Shown: positions 27,695 to 38,422, numbered from the stretch's first letter. The stretch: DNA of 64,000 nt from Acidimicrobiaceae bacterium (GCA_003170315.1 PNAH01000026.1:34312-98311); one strand, 5' to 3'. The notes: generated by a model not told the origin, from the sequence alone. Numbers and translations: made by a program.

Positions 27695-29506
27695 TCAGCC
27701 GATGATTTCTTCCACTGTGGCCTGCGCGTCGTAGATGGCGCGAAGCCGGCTTCGTGGCGAGGGAAGGTAGTGCGTGAAGTAGCGAACGCCTTCAGTTAGG
27801 ACACCGAGGAGCGAGAGGCTCGTTTGAATTCGGCCTTCGGCGTCGAAGGGATGGAAGTTTTCACTGATCGCCACGCTGCCGACCGACGTGCCCCCGTAAC
27901 TGAACTGCGTGAGACGACCTTTCGCGTACAAACGACTGAGAAGGGGCGAACTGGATCGAGCAAGTGACGGCAGGTCCAGGTGGCCGCGCACGACGTGATT
28001 GACGGTGGTCTCGAATGACCGGGCGAGTCTGGTCGATCGAATGACTGCCGTACCGTTGTCCGCTGATATCTCTGGATGCGGTCCGAAGGGGACGTGCACG
28101 ACGCCAGCGTCGAGAAGCGCCAGGAGTTGTTGCGAGCGAATCGGTGGTGGACCAGCTTCGAGGCGGTTGATTCGGCCCCGGACATTGGACTGGAAATCAA
28201 TGAAGGACTGCATCGAAAGACCGCCGTATTCGATCACCGCGCGCATTTGATCACGAAGTATTCTCGTCACCTCTTGGGCCGCCTTGACCGGACTGCCACC
28301 GACGGCCAGTGCCTGATGGAGGTCGGTTTCGACCATCTGGTACACGTGTGACTGATAGGAGTCACTCGACTCGAAGCGCGCTCCCGCGTCGGCGAACACA
28401 ACGCTGGCCGGGTCGAAGTTCCCATAGGTCGCCTCCAAGTGATCCACTGCGCGAGCGAAGGTGCCGGCCGTCCAGTTGGAGTGGAGTTGATCTCGAACCA
28501 GCGACGCCGCTGACGGGCCACCATTGAGAAACGCCGAATGCACGTAGTAGCGAACCTGCATTTCTGCGAACAGTAGGGGTAGGAGATCATTTCGAAAGTC
28601 CACGCGTCGTCGCAGCGGTGAACCGGATGGATTGGTCATCTCCTTGAAGGCTTCTGGAGTACAGACGATCGGCTGATAGTCGCCTGTCGGGTCGACACCG
28701 TGCGCCGATTTTGCGCAGTAGGGAACGCCAGTTCTGGAGTAGAAGTAGATGTTGGGTTCGCGCCCGTTAGGTACATAGCGCAGTCGATCACCGACATCTT
28801 TGTACGTGCCGCCGCGCCCAATAGTCAGTGCCGTCACGAGGTCATATCCCACCAGGCCCATCCCGGCAATTGCGAGCGGCTCGTCCGGCGCCACGGTCGA
28901 GTCAAAGTGTTCAACGGGATATGGGCGTAAGTAGTGAACTTCACTTTCGTCGTCGACGCGCTCTTCGTTAAACGTGTGTCCGGAGGTCAGCACGACGTGA
29001 TCAACACTGATCTGCGTGCCATTCTCAAGCCATACGGTCTCGCGACCGCCGATCTCAGGTGTGATGTCGACTGCAGCGGAGTAGTGACGCACGATCTCAA
29101 GGTTCGCCGGTGCTTCCGCGACCAGTGCTTCGTAAAACCACGCCAGATATTCACCCATGAGCCGTCGAGGAAGATAGTCGGTCGCCAAGATCGCTTCGCC
29201 AGCGGAAGCGATTTTGTACTCGTAGCCGACGCGACGGTATCCCTTTTCGAGCGCCCACTCGTACAGACCCACGGCGTAGGCGGGGTCTTCGTCGTGGTCC
29301 GGTGCGGCGTAAAGGGAGAGCTGACCGCATGGGTTATTCAAGATTAAGTAGTCGGGCTGCGCCGCAGAGTAGACCCCACCACCGAGCTGGCCCGGTTCGA
29401 TGACGTGAATCAGGACGGACGTTTCGATGTGTCGTGCTCGGTTTACGGCGCGTTCTAAAACACAGAGCCCCCAAGAACCCAGTCCGACGATGGCGAACTC
29501 GCTCAT
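27695..29506 (-). CDS. FAD-NAD(P)-binding oxidoreductase (large, PF13454-like)
   Basis: MSEFAIVGLGSWGLCVLERAV Rossmann start; GQLGGGVYSAAQPDYLILNNPCGQLS. Confidence 0.8.
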   Translation of the reverse strand: MSEFAIVGLGSWGLCVLERAVNRARHIETSVLIHVIEPGQLGGGVYSAAQPDYLILNNPCGQLSLYAAPDHDEDPAYAVGLYEWALEKGYRRVGYEYKIASAGEAILATDYLPRRLMGEYLAWFYEALVAEAPANLEIVRHYSAAVDITPEIGGRETVWLENGTQISVDHVVLTSGHTFNEERVDDESEVHYLRPYPVEHFDSTVAPDEPLAIAGMGLVGYDLVTALTIGRGGTYKDVGDRLRYVPNGREPNIYFYSRTGVPYCAKSAHGVDPTGDYQPIVCTPEAFKEMTNPSGSPLRRRVDFRNDLLPLLFAEMQVRYYVHSAFLNGGPSAASLVRDQLHSNWTAGTFARAVDHLEATYGNFDPASVVFADAGARFESSDSYQSHVYQMVETDLHQALAVGGSPVKAAQEVTRILRDQMRAVIEYGGLSMQSFIDFQSNVRGRINRLEAGPPPIRSQQLLALLDAGVVHVPFGPHPEISADNGTAVIRSTRLARSFETTVNHVVRGHLDLPSLARSSSPLLSRLYAKGRLTQFSYGGTSVGSVAISENFHPFDAEGRIQTSLSLLGVLTEGVRYFTHYLPSPRSRLRAIYDAQATVEEIIG

Positions 29507-29761
29507 CGCCGCGCGCTCGCTCCAACGTCGCCAGACCACGGATTCGCTGTCGACGTTAGTGCCCTCGCCATGTGACACCACAACTTCATGGTTCTGGCGG
29601 TCCCTTCCTTATTCACGCTGTAAAACTAGGTTACGCCACCGAGATGACGCCGGATTGCTCCGAGAGTGTCGCCATTGCGAGAGGTACGATGACGTAACTC
29701 GGATCCTCGTTTCGTCACGAGACGCGAGTCCCTTAGGGTAAGTATGAGCAGGAGAAGACTC

Positions 29762-30634
29762 ATGGTGAATGACGAGACACTTCAGTTTGGCTCGTTGAAC
29801 GTACGGCGCCTCGGTTTCGGAACGATGCAACTCACGGGTCCGGGTGTGTGGGGACCACCGAGCGATCACGAACGGGCTATAGAGGTCTTGCGTCACAGCG
29901 TCGAACTCGGTGTCAATCTGATTGACACCGCCGACTCCTATGGACCAAATGTCGCGGAGGAACTCGTTCGCGAGGCTCTTCATCCATACCCAGAAACGTT
30001 GACCATCGCCACCAAGGCCGGATTCACCAGGGCTGGTCCGAACCAGTGGGAGGAGTGTGGGCAACCCGACTACTTGCGTCAGCAGTGCGAGGGCAGCCTC
30101 CGGCGGCTCGGCGTCGAGCAGATCGATCTCTTCCAACTTCACCGAGTTGACCCGAACGTCGACGCCGACGAACAGTTTGGCCTCTTGAAAGCGCTGCGCG
30201 ATGAGGGCAAGGTCCGTGAAGTGGGGCTGTCCGCGGTCAACGTGGCTCAGGTGGAGGCGGCGAGACGGATCGTCCCGATCGCGAGCGTGCAGAACCTCTA
30301 CAACATTGCCCAACGCGAGGGCGACGACGTCGTTGACTACTGCCAACAACACCAGATCGGATTCATTCCGTGGTTTCCGTTGGGTAGCGGCAAACTATCC
30401 GTAGACGGTGGACCGCTCGAAGGGCTATCGTTGGAACTCGGTGCCACGGTGCCCCAGATCTGTCTCGCGTGGCTACTTCGTCGTTCGTCGGTCATGCTTC
30501 CCATACCCGGAACGTCATCGCTCGAGCATCTCAAAGAGAACTGCGAGGCTTCGAACGTCGCTCTCTCTGACGCCGCGTACGACAACTTGACTGATTCGCG
30601 CAGAGCGATACGCCGTTGGGCGATGAGTGGCTGA
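29762..30634 (+). CDS. aldo/keto reductase
   Basis: RLGFGTMQLTGPGVWG...LIDTADSYGPNVAEEL...ATKAGF...LFQLHRVDP...GLSAVN; start could be 29744. Confidence 0.92.
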   Translation: MVNDETLQFGSLNVRRLGFGTMQLTGPGVWGPPSDHERAIEVLRHSVELGVNLIDTADSYGPNVAEELVREALHPYPETLTIATKAGFTRAGPNQWEECGQPDYLRQQCEGSLRRLGVEQIDLFQLHRVDPNVDADEQFGLLKALRDEGKVREVGLSAVNVAQVEAARRIVPIASVQNLYNIAQREGDDVVDYCQQHQIGFIPWFPLGSGKLSVDGGPLEGLSLELGATVPQICLAWLLRRSSVMLPIPGTSSLEHLKENCEASNVALSDAAYDNLTDSRRAIRRWAMSG

Positions 30635-30651
30635 ATGAACGAACCGCTTCG

Positions 30652-32400
30652 ATGAGTTCAGATTTGGTAATACGAAACGGTCTAGTCATCGACGGATCCG
30701 GGAACTCGGCGCGACGATGCGACGTCGCGATAGAGGGTCAACGGATCATCGACGTCGGCGATGACATCGGACGAGGTCACCGCGAAATCGACGCCGACGG
30801 ACTCGTCGTGACACCAGGATTCATTGACCCTCATACGCACTACGACGGACAGGCGACGTGGGACCCGTGGCTGGCGCCCTCGTCGCAACATGGCGTGACG
30901 ACCGTGGCGATGGGCAACTGCGGGGTCGGCTTCGCCCCCGTGGCACCGAGCTTTCACAACCAACTCATCGAAATGATGGAGGGTGTCGAGGACATTCCCG
31001 GCACCGCGTTGCACGAAGGACTTCGTTGGGACTGGGAGTCGTTCCCCGAGTACTTCGACGCACTTGATCGTCAAGAGCGCACGATCGACGTGGCCACCCA
31101 CGTCCCACACGCGGCACTGCGCGCGTACGTCATGGGCGAACGCGGTGGTGATTCCCTCGAACAACCCGAAGAACATGAACTCGAAAAGATGGCGCACCTT
31201 TTGGGCGAGGGACTCGAGGCTGGCGCGCTCGGCATCTCCACGTCGCGCACGGAACGGCACCGAACCAGCCGCGGCGAGAACCTCGGAACTCTTCGTGCTG
31301 GAGAACCAGAGCTACAGGCTCTGGCGTCGGTGTTGAAAATGAAAGGACGTGGGGTCTTTCAGCTCGTCTCCGACAGCTACCGAACTGCAGACGACGACTT
31401 CGCTCGCTCGGAGTTTTCGTTGATCTCAGAGATTGCCCGCACGAGTGGACGTCCGGTGAGTTTCACCGTTCAGCAGGACTTCGAAGCCCCCGAGAGGTGG
31501 CGCGACCTAATGGCGTTAGCGCAGTCGCTTCAACTCGAAGGACTCGATGTCAAGGCGCAAGTCGCTCCTCGACCCATCGGTGTGCTCCTCGGCCTCCAGG
31601 CGTCAGCCAATGTCTTCACGCCAGTTCGGGCGTACGCGCGCATCGCCCAACTGCCGCTCGCCGAACGGGTCATCGCGCTACACAACTCTGAACTTCGCCA
31701 GCAGATACTCAAGAGTCACGCGGCCCTAACCTCGGGCGATGACGCCTTCGAGGGTCATGCTTTCTTTGGCCGCTTCGACGAGATGTTCGTCCTCGCTGAG
31801 CCGGTCAACTACGACCTCGACCCCAGTCAATCTCTCGGCGCAACGGCTCGTCGACTAGGGGTCGACCCCCGAGAATATGCCTATGACTTGCAGTTGCAAC
31901 GAGAGGGTCGTCAGCTCATCTACACGCCTTTTTTCAACTTTGTCCGCGGCAACCTCGACGCGGTTCGCGAGATGATCACGTCGCCCGTCGCGATGTTTGG
32001 ACTCTCCGACGGGGGTGCGCACTGCGGTGCAATCTGTGACGCCAGTATGACCACGAGCTTCATGACACTGTGGGCACGCGGTCGAACCGATGAGACGAGA
32101 ATCCCTCTTGAGTCCGTCGTGCACCAGTTGACTCAGCGACCGGCGGCGCACTTTGGATGGATCGATCGAGGTCTCATCGCTCCAGGACTTCTTGCCGATC
32201 TCAACATCATTGACTTCGAGGGACTCGCCTGCGCATCGCCGCGCATCGTCACGGACTTGCCTGCGGGAGGACGTCGTCTCCTGCAGTCGGCTAGCGGGTA
32301 CCGCTACACCATGAAGCGCGGGTCTGTAACGTTCGAGGACGGAGTCGAGACCGGAAAGCTTCCCGGCAGATTGCTCCGTGGGTCCCAGAGCGGCAACTGA
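30652..32400 (+). CDS. N-acyl-D-amino-acid deacylase / amidohydrolase family protein
   Basis: LVIRNGLVIDGSG, GFIDPHTHYDGQATWDP, GVTTVAMGNCGVGFAP, FGLSDGGAHCG. Confidence 0.9.
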   Translation: MSSDLVIRNGLVIDGSGNSARRCDVAIEGQRIIDVGDDIGRGHREIDADGLVVTPGFIDPHTHYDGQATWDPWLAPSSQHGVTTVAMGNCGVGFAPVAPSFHNQLIEMMEGVEDIPGTALHEGLRWDWESFPEYFDALDRQERTIDVATHVPHAALRAYVMGERGGDSLEQPEEHELEKMAHLLGEGLEAGALGISTSRTERHRTSRGENLGTLRAGEPELQALASVLKMKGRGVFQLVSDSYRTADDDFARSEFSLISEIARTSGRPVSFTVQQDFEAPERWRDLMALAQSLQLEGLDVKAQVAPRPIGVLLGLQASANVFTPVRAYARIAQLPLAERVIALHNSELRQQILKSHAALTSGDDAFEGHAFFGRFDEMFVLAEPVNYDLDPSQSLGATARRLGVDPREYAYDLQLQREGRQLIYTPFFNFVRGNLDAVREMITSPVAMFGLSDGGAHCGAICDASMTTSFMTLWARGRTDETRIPLESVVHQLTQRPAAHFGWIDRGLIAPGLLADLNIIDFEGLACASPRIVTDLPAGGRRLLQSASGYRYTMKRGSVTFEDGVETGKLPGRLLRGSQSGN

Positions 32401-32411
32401 GCGAAAGAACG

Positions 32412-33962
32412 ATGTTGACGAGCCACAGCGTGCTGCACGAGATCATCGATCGAGCGCTTGCCGATCCGAGCCACCCGGCGGCGACCGATCTCGATCGTGA
32501 GTTGAGTTACGCGGAACTTATTGATGAAGCAGCTCGTCTTGCCACCGGTCTTAACGATCATGGAGTAAGCGAGGGCGATCGCGTCGCTCTGCTCATCCCC
32601 AATTCAGTTGACTTCGTCGTCGCGGCGCTGGCCAGTTTGTGGGTCGGAGCCATCTTCGTTCCTTTGGCAATCACTGACCCGCCGTCGCGCTTGCAGATGA
32701 TCGTCGCCGATTGTGCGCCGGCACTCGTCATCACGTCTACACGAGAGGGCCACGAACCTCCCGCCTCACTAGGAGGCGTACAACCGGTGCCACTACAAGA
32801 ACTTCGTGTAGAGGGCCGGGCACCGGCACCAGAGTCGAACGTCTCTTCGAGCGTGGCGTACATGATCTACACCTCGGGCACAACGGGGAGCCCGAAGGGA
32901 GTCCAAATCGGCAACGCAGCGTTCTCCGCTGCGGTGAGATCAATAGCTGATTCACTTGGAATCGTCCGAACGACCAGGACATTGTGCGTGTCGCCTTTTC
33001 ACTTCGACGGTTCTTATGCCAATTTGTTCCCAACGTTGGTCGTAGGCGGAACCGTCATAATCCGCCCCCGAGAGGCGCTCTTATTTCCTCGAACGTTCTT
33101 CAACACGGTCGAGCAAGAGAAGATCACTTATTCGGGATTCACACCCAGCTATCTGCGATTGCTGCTCGCGAGCCCACAGGTGGGCAATCTCCGCAACTCA
33201 ACGCTCGAGATGATCGCTCTGGGCGGTGAGGTAATTTCAGTCACCGATCTTCGAGAGTTCTGGGCACGCTTGCCGTCGATTCGAGTGTTCAATCGCTATG
33301 GGCCGACCGAGACGACGATTGCGGTCACGAACGTCGAACTTACGCCAGACATGATCGAAGGCGGCACCGTCACGATTGGCCGACCACACCCGGGTGTCTC
33401 CTTCGTTCTGGTGGACGACCATGAACGGGTCATCGAAGCGGCTTACCAGACCGGAGAGTTATACATTGGAGGCGATCAACTCATGGACGGATACTGGACA
33501 AATCCTGAACTGACGAGTCACGTGATGCGCAGCGATCTCGTGCCAAACGTAAAGCTATACCGATCGGGAGATCTCGTCTACCACGACGAAGACGGGAATT
33601 ACGTATACGTGGACCGGACTGATCGGGTAATCAAACGAAGTGGCGTGCGCATTTCGCTCGTCGAACTGAGCGCGTCGATGAACAAAATCGACCACGTCGT
33701 GGCGGCAGCCTGCTTGACATTCGACCGTGACGGCGAACTCGGCATCGTCGCCTTCGTGATCTCCGAAGTAGAGCTCACCGCCATCGAAGCGCGCCGCGCG
33801 GCCAGCCAACTCATTCCCGAGAACATGCTGCCCGATCGAATTGAGTTTGTCGCTTCGATGCCGTTAAACACGTCAAATCAGCTGGACGAACCCCGATTAT
33901 TGGCGGCGGCCGGCCTTCGACCGTTTCAACCGATCACCGCACAACCCCCTGTCCCTACTTGA
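32412..33962 (+). CDS. stand-alone AMP-binding / amino acid adenylation protein
   Basis: YMIYTSGTTGSPKGVQIGN, NRYGPTETTI, YRSGDLVYHDEDGNYVYVDRTDRVIKRSGVRI; no carrier or condensation domain. Confidence 0.9.
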   Translation: MLTSHSVLHEIIDRALADPSHPAATDLDRELSYAELIDEAARLATGLNDHGVSEGDRVALLIPNSVDFVVAALASLWVGAIFVPLAITDPPSRLQMIVADCAPALVITSTREGHEPPASLGGVQPVPLQELRVEGRAPAPESNVSSSVAYMIYTSGTTGSPKGVQIGNAAFSAAVRSIADSLGIVRTTRTLCVSPFHFDGSYANLFPTLVVGGTVIIRPREALLFPRTFFNTVEQEKITYSGFTPSYLRLLLASPQVGNLRNSTLEMIALGGEVISVTDLREFWARLPSIRVFNRYGPTETTIAVTNVELTPDMIEGGTVTIGRPHPGVSFVLVDDHERVIEAAYQTGELYIGGDQLMDGYWTNPELTSHVMRSDLVPNVKLYRSGDLVYHDEDGNYVYVDRTDRVIKRSGVRISLVELSASMNKIDHVVAAACLTFDRDGELGIVAFVISEVELTAIEARRAASQLIPENMLPDRIEFVASMPLNTSNQLDEPRLLAAAGLRPFQPITAQPPVPT

Positions 33963-34058
33963 TTGCGAAGTGACGGTCGCTGTTGGTGCGAGACGATAAC
34001 GGAAGTGCGTGTCGCGTAGTCCCGCGAGACTCGTCACCGCTTAAGGAAAAACCATTCC

Positions 34059-34958
34059 CTACTTCGACGACGGAGAGTACGGCTCAGTTCGCTTCAATAA
34101 GGAACGAGCGCTGCGCCGATACGCGTAGTAGTCCGTCTGCACGGAGGGGAGATCGTACAGCCAGTCCAGCGGCTCTCTGACGTCATCGACGTAACCGAGC
34201 GCCACCGTACCGCGCTGGTATCCCATCAGTCGCAGTAAGCCTTCGGGGAGCGTACGGGCGATCTCCGGGGGGCAGGCCAAGTACTGGTTCTCTTCCTGAC
34301 GAAGCCACCCGAGCGAGTAACCAATATTGATACCAATGCGGTGGACGTTGGACCTATTCGCGCCGCCCCCGTGGTAGAGCGATCCGCCGTAGAGCAGAAC
34401 CGAGCCCTTGCTCATTACGGCACCGCTGGTCAATTCGGAGTCCAACTCTGAGAGATTGTCTTCCCATAGATTGCTCCCCACGATTACGCGAGTGGCCCCC
34501 ATCTCTTCCGTGAAATCAGTCAATGCCCACATCGTGGCGATCTCCGCCTCGAAGCCAGCTTGGAAGGGGTAGTGATCAAACGCCCATTGGTCACGATGGA
34601 TCATCTGTCCGGGTTCTCCGGGGCCAATGTCGATGAGTTGAGTTAGATCGACTTGGAACGTGCTGCCGTGGTCGCCGAGAGCGATGTCGAGTGTATTCAA
34701 AATCGTCGGGTCGGTGACCAGGGAGCGCACGCTCGGCGAGCGTGCGATAAGGGCACCGATACGTCGAGTCGCATGGCCCAAGAAGTCAGTGTCACCACCA
34801 CGGGTGGCAGCGATGTGCGGTTCGAGTTCGGAAAATATCTGATCCATCAATTCTGGAGCAGCGAGGTTCGAAATGATCACGCATCCGTCTTCGCGCAGGA
34901 CCCGCGCGATGTCACTCGCTGTGGCGTCTCGACTTAAGGTCGTCGCGTTCTTTGGCAC
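34059..34958 (-). CDS. phytanoyl-CoA dioxygenase family protein
   Basis: MIHRDQWAFDHYP (HxD), SLYHGGGANRSNVHRIGINIGYS; GTG start at 34958. Confidence 0.87.
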   Translation of the reverse strand: MPKNATTLSRDATASDIARVLREDGCVIISNLAAPELMDQIFSELEPHIAATRGGDTDFLGHATRRIGALIARSPSVRSLVTDPTILNTLDIALGDHGSTFQVDLTQLIDIGPGEPGQMIHRDQWAFDHYPFQAGFEAEIATMWALTDFTEEMGATRVIVGSNLWEDNLSELDSELTSGAVMSKGSVLLYGGSLYHGGGANRSNVHRIGINIGYSLGWLRQEENQYLACPPEIARTLPEGLLRLMGYQRGTVALGYVDDVREPLDWLYDLPSVQTDYYAYRRSARSLLKRTEPYSPSSK

Positions 34959-35068
34959 GGCGCCTATTGTACCTGGGGGGTGACGGTTTGCCGGGGTAGG
35001 AGTTTTGTTCTGCGTCTGCTGGTTCGCGTCCCGGATCCCATTAACGCACCCAGGAGGCTCCACAAAAC

Positions 35069-35983
35069 ATGCACCCGTTTCGATTCGCCCTGCAGACCTC
35101 AGTCGCCCCGACCATGTCCGCCTGGAGGGACCGTGCCCGGATGGCGGAAGGATTGGGTTACTCGTCGCTGTACGTGACGGATCACCTCGATGCCCAATTC
35201 GGCCCCCTGGTCGCGGCGACGGTGGCCGCCGAGGCGACTCGAACCCTCCATGTGGGGACGCTCGTTTTGAACAACGATCTGCGCAACCCGGTGCTTCTCG
35301 CCAAGGAGATCGCCTCCTTGGGACTGGCAGCAGAGGGCCGAATCGAATTGGGTCTCGGCGCCGGGTGGCTCCGCAACGACTACGAAGAATCGGGAATCGA
35401 GTACGACAATGCGAGTCAACGGGTAGAGAGGTTGGCGGAGAGCCTCACCATCATGAGACAGCTGTGGAGCGAGGACGAAGTGACGTTTGAGGGCAACTAC
35501 TACAGTGTGCGCGGCGCCCGATGCGTTCCTCGACCGGTTTCGCCACCCAGAGTCATCGTCGGGGGAGGGAGCAAACGAGTACTCACAGTGGCGGCCGAGC
35601 AGGCGGACATTGTTAACGCGAGCCTTCCCTCTGGTGAAAAGAGCGGCGACGCGGCGAGCAAAGCCACCGTTGATCACTTCGATCGCTGCGTGAATTGGGT
35701 ACGTGCGGCGGCGGGCGACCGTTTCAGCTCGCTCGAACTTCAGATCGCGGTCGTGGCCGTCATGGTGGTTGCGAGCCGGCGAGCCGCTGTTCGTAGCGCG
35801 ACGATGCTCGGATTCGCCGGTGAAGAAGCTCTCGATCTCCCGGTCCTTCTTATCGGAAGCGAGGACGAACTCTGTGAGCGCTTGATCGAGCGTCGCGAAA
35901 GGTGGGGCTTCAGTAGCGTCGTGATACCGGGCGAGTCAATGGAGGTCTTCACTCCTATCGTGTCCCGGTTGGCCGGTTCGTAG
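35069..35983 (+). CDS. LLM-class (probably F420-dependent) oxidoreductase
   Basis: FALQTSVAPTMSAWRDRARMAEGLGYSSLYVTDHL...IELGLGAGWLRNDYEESGI. Confidence 0.9.
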   Translation: MHPFRFALQTSVAPTMSAWRDRARMAEGLGYSSLYVTDHLDAQFGPLVAATVAAEATRTLHVGTLVLNNDLRNPVLLAKEIASLGLAAEGRIELGLGAGWLRNDYEESGIEYDNASQRVERLAESLTIMRQLWSEDEVTFEGNYYSVRGARCVPRPVSPPRVIVGGGSKRVLTVAAEQADIVNASLPSGEKSGDAASKATVDHFDRCVNWVRAAAGDRFSSLELQIAVVAVMVVASRRAAVRSATMLGFAGEEALDLPVLLIGSEDELCERLIERRERWGFSSVVIPGESMEVFTPIVSRLAGS

Positions 35984-36075
35984 CGCCCGTACGGGAATAC
36001 GAAGGGACCTCTCGGCATTGAAGACGTTGCGTCAACACGCCTCAACGTCTTGGGCGCCGCCTTTGTTCCTCGCAA

Positions 36076-37167
36076 TTAGCGGCGACTTGCTTCTTTGTAA
36101 GTTTCGATAGTCTCGCGAGCGACATTCGTCCAATCGAATCTTGTCGCCCAGGCAAGTCCAGCAGCTCCCATATCTTGATAATCCGCCTCCGAAAGCATCT
36201 CAGCTTGCTGAAGGGCTTCGACGAGCGGTCCCACTCCGGGGTCGAATCGGATCGCGGCGTTATTGGGAATGTCGGTAAGAGCTGGCAATTTTGGAATCAC
36301 GATGGGTTTGCCGAAAGATTGAGCAAGCAGAAGAGAAGCGCTGTTGGTAATTGCGCGAAACGGAAATACAGCGACATCAGTGGCTTGAAAGTAGCGAGCA
36401 AGATCTTCGTCCGGCACCCACTCGAGCCTCGACACGGTTCTTCCTTGTGTCCCACTTATGAGTCGATTCACTTTCTCGCGGTAGTCCTGATCCGGACAAA
36501 AGCCAGCGATAAGCAACTTGATCCTCGACGACTCCGGGAGTTGCGCGATGGCCAGTAAGAGCAGATCTGCTCCCTTGTATTCTTCAATTCTCCCGATTAG
36601 AGCCACCACCACATCGTCACCACTGAATCCAAAGCTCGCGCGCGCTTCTTTCCGCGTGAGCGTCACCGGATAGCGATCGGCATACGGTCCAATCGGAATA
36701 ACCCGCACCAAGCGGGCACCCAATGCACGAAGCTCGGTCGCGGTTGCCTCCGAGAGTGCTATCACAACTTTTGCCTTGGACAGGAGGAGCTCTCGTGCCC
36801 GAACATCATCGGCAAATACTTGCTCGTGCGGCAACAGATCATGAGCCGTCCAAACGATGGCGTAACCCACTGATTGAGCCGTTCGAAGATACAAGCCGAA
36901 CCACCACTCCATGATCTGCCTGGCCCACTGTTGTCGTGGCGCCCACGGAAGTGAGAACTGATAGATCCAGTGGATGTGCAGAATGCGAGAGCCGCGTGCC
37001 CGGTGCCAGATCAAAAGGGCTGGTGCCAGGAGGATGTTGAGGGTTTGAGAAGGAGTGGGGCCGCGGGTGTAGCGAACTTGTATTCCCGAAGCCTCAATAT
37101 CTTGATAAAGGAGATCTTGATAGTGCCGAACACGTGGCGTGACCAACACCGACAGCCTCGAAGTCAC
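36076..37167 (-). CDS. glycosyltransferase family 4
   Basis: VVVALIGRIEEYKGADLLLLAIAQL...FPFRAITNSASLLLAQSFGKPIVIP. Confidence 0.85.
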   Translation of the reverse strand: MTSRLSVLVTPRVRHYQDLLYQDIEASGIQVRYTRGPTPSQTLNILLAPALLIWHRARGSRILHIHWIYQFSLPWAPRQQWARQIMEWWFGLYLRTAQSVGYAIVWTAHDLLPHEQVFADDVRARELLLSKAKVVIALSEATATELRALGARLVRVIPIGPYADRYPVTLTRKEARASFGFSGDDVVVALIGRIEEYKGADLLLLAIAQLPESSRIKLLIAGFCPDQDYREKVNRLISGTQGRTVSRLEWVPDEDLARYFQATDVAVFPFRAITNSASLLLAQSFGKPIVIPKLPALTDIPNNAAIRFDPGVGPLVEALQQAEMLSEADYQDMGAAGLAWATRFDWTNVARETIETYKEASRR

Positions 37168-38309
37168 TTACCTGGTCTCACTAATTCGTGGAGTACTCCA
37201 GCTCCCATTGCCAGATGGTCGAGAAGCACAAGGCCCCGAAGTTCCTCGTTTCGATGACGCCACATAGGCCACAACAGCAGCAATGGATACCACCGCCATT
37301 TTAACGTCAACGGAAGGCCAATCAAAAAGATTGCGTAGGCGATGGGTGCCGAGTTCAGTTGCGCAGCTTCGCCGATCCGATGCGGATGCTTCCGAAGAAG
37401 CCGGCACTCTCCTTTTCCATAGAAAAAAGCTCTGCGAAGTTGTCGCGTCGGGGTGCCATAATCATGCATGACGACTGCGTCCGGCACCCACCGCAGGCGA
37501 TAGCCGCAATCAGTCAATCGCCAAGTGAAGTCGAGATCCTCCGCCGCCCCGAAGGACTCGTCGAATCCCCCCACGGCCTCGAAGGCCTCACGTCGAAAGG
37601 CCAAGTTGATCGTTGCCGCCATCGGTACGTAGTCAACGCGAGTGTCCGCGCCGGAAGACTGCACCCGCGAATAGACGCTCTTTCCAATCGCTCGTGCGGG
37701 GCCACAACAAACAATTTCGTTCTCGTCGAAAATTGGCGAGAGTAATCGCTCGAGCCAACCATCCTCCGGCAAGCAGCCGGAGTCGGTGAATACGATTACG
37801 TCGCCCTTAGCGCGTCGCACACCAACGTTTCGCTGATGAGCGATCGTAATGCTTACGCCCACTGGTTGGTCGTAGTCAATCCACTGCGCCCATTCATGAG
37901 ATTCCCGAATGTCATCAAGTGCGCCGCCGGACGCGTCGACAACCAAAACCTCATCGACAATATTCCCGACGAAAGGCTTGATGGCATCGAGCGTGTCACT
38001 CAAAAGTCGTTCGTTCTTGTTGACGATGACCAGGGATACCTCTACAAACCCGTTGTTAGTTTTCTTCAAGCGTGCACTCTCGTCAACCGCGCTATGACTC
38101 TTAACGACCCGCGAAGAAGTCTCTTCTGAATTATGGACCATCGGGCAACTCCTGAAGCTGGAAGAAGCATCTCGACACTCATCTTGATATGTACGTAATA
38201 GTAATCTACCGGTCAATACGTGTACTGACCAACCGTTGTCGCTCTCGCCACGAACTTTCTCTACGAGACCGCGGGACAACAAATGTGAGTACCTTATCCG
38301 GAGCGCCAA
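37164..38309 (-). CDS. glycosyltransferase family 2
   Basis: EVSLVIVNKNERLLSDTLDAI...HQRNVGVRRAKGDVIVFTDSGC...FDESFGAAEDLDFTWRL; true start probably internal. Confidence 0.85.
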   Translation of the reverse strand: MALRIRYSHLLSRGLVEKVRGESDNGWSVHVLTGRLLLRTYQDECRDASSSFRSCPMVHNSEETSSRVVKSHSAVDESARLKKTNNGFVEVSLVIVNKNERLLSDTLDAIKPFVGNIVDEVLVVDASGGALDDIRESHEWAQWIDYDQPVGVSITIAHQRNVGVRRAKGDVIVFTDSGCLPEDGWLERLLSPIFDENEIVCCGPARAIGKSVYSRVQSSGADTRVDYVPMAATINLAFRREAFEAVGGFDESFGAAEDLDFTWRLTDCGYRLRWVPDAVVMHDYGTPTRQLRRAFFYGKGECRLLRKHPHRIGEAAQLNSAPIAYAIFLIGLPLTLKWRWYPLLLLWPMWRHRNEELRGLVLLDHLAMGAGVLHELVRPGK

Positions 38310-38422
38310 TCCTCACGAGAGGTGTTGGCGATTGGAGAACTAGTGACGGAACAGTTGCCCAGAAAGGAAAGGGCCTCGTTTCGGCCTGAAGTATCTTTCG
38401 TGAATAAGGGACAGTTCCGTCG

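Noticed and set aside
36021-36051. Bidirectional terminator between convergent genes (AAGACGTTG...CAACGTCTT)
   Set aside because: 9-bp stem with a 13-nt loop and no T-tract; not strong enough.
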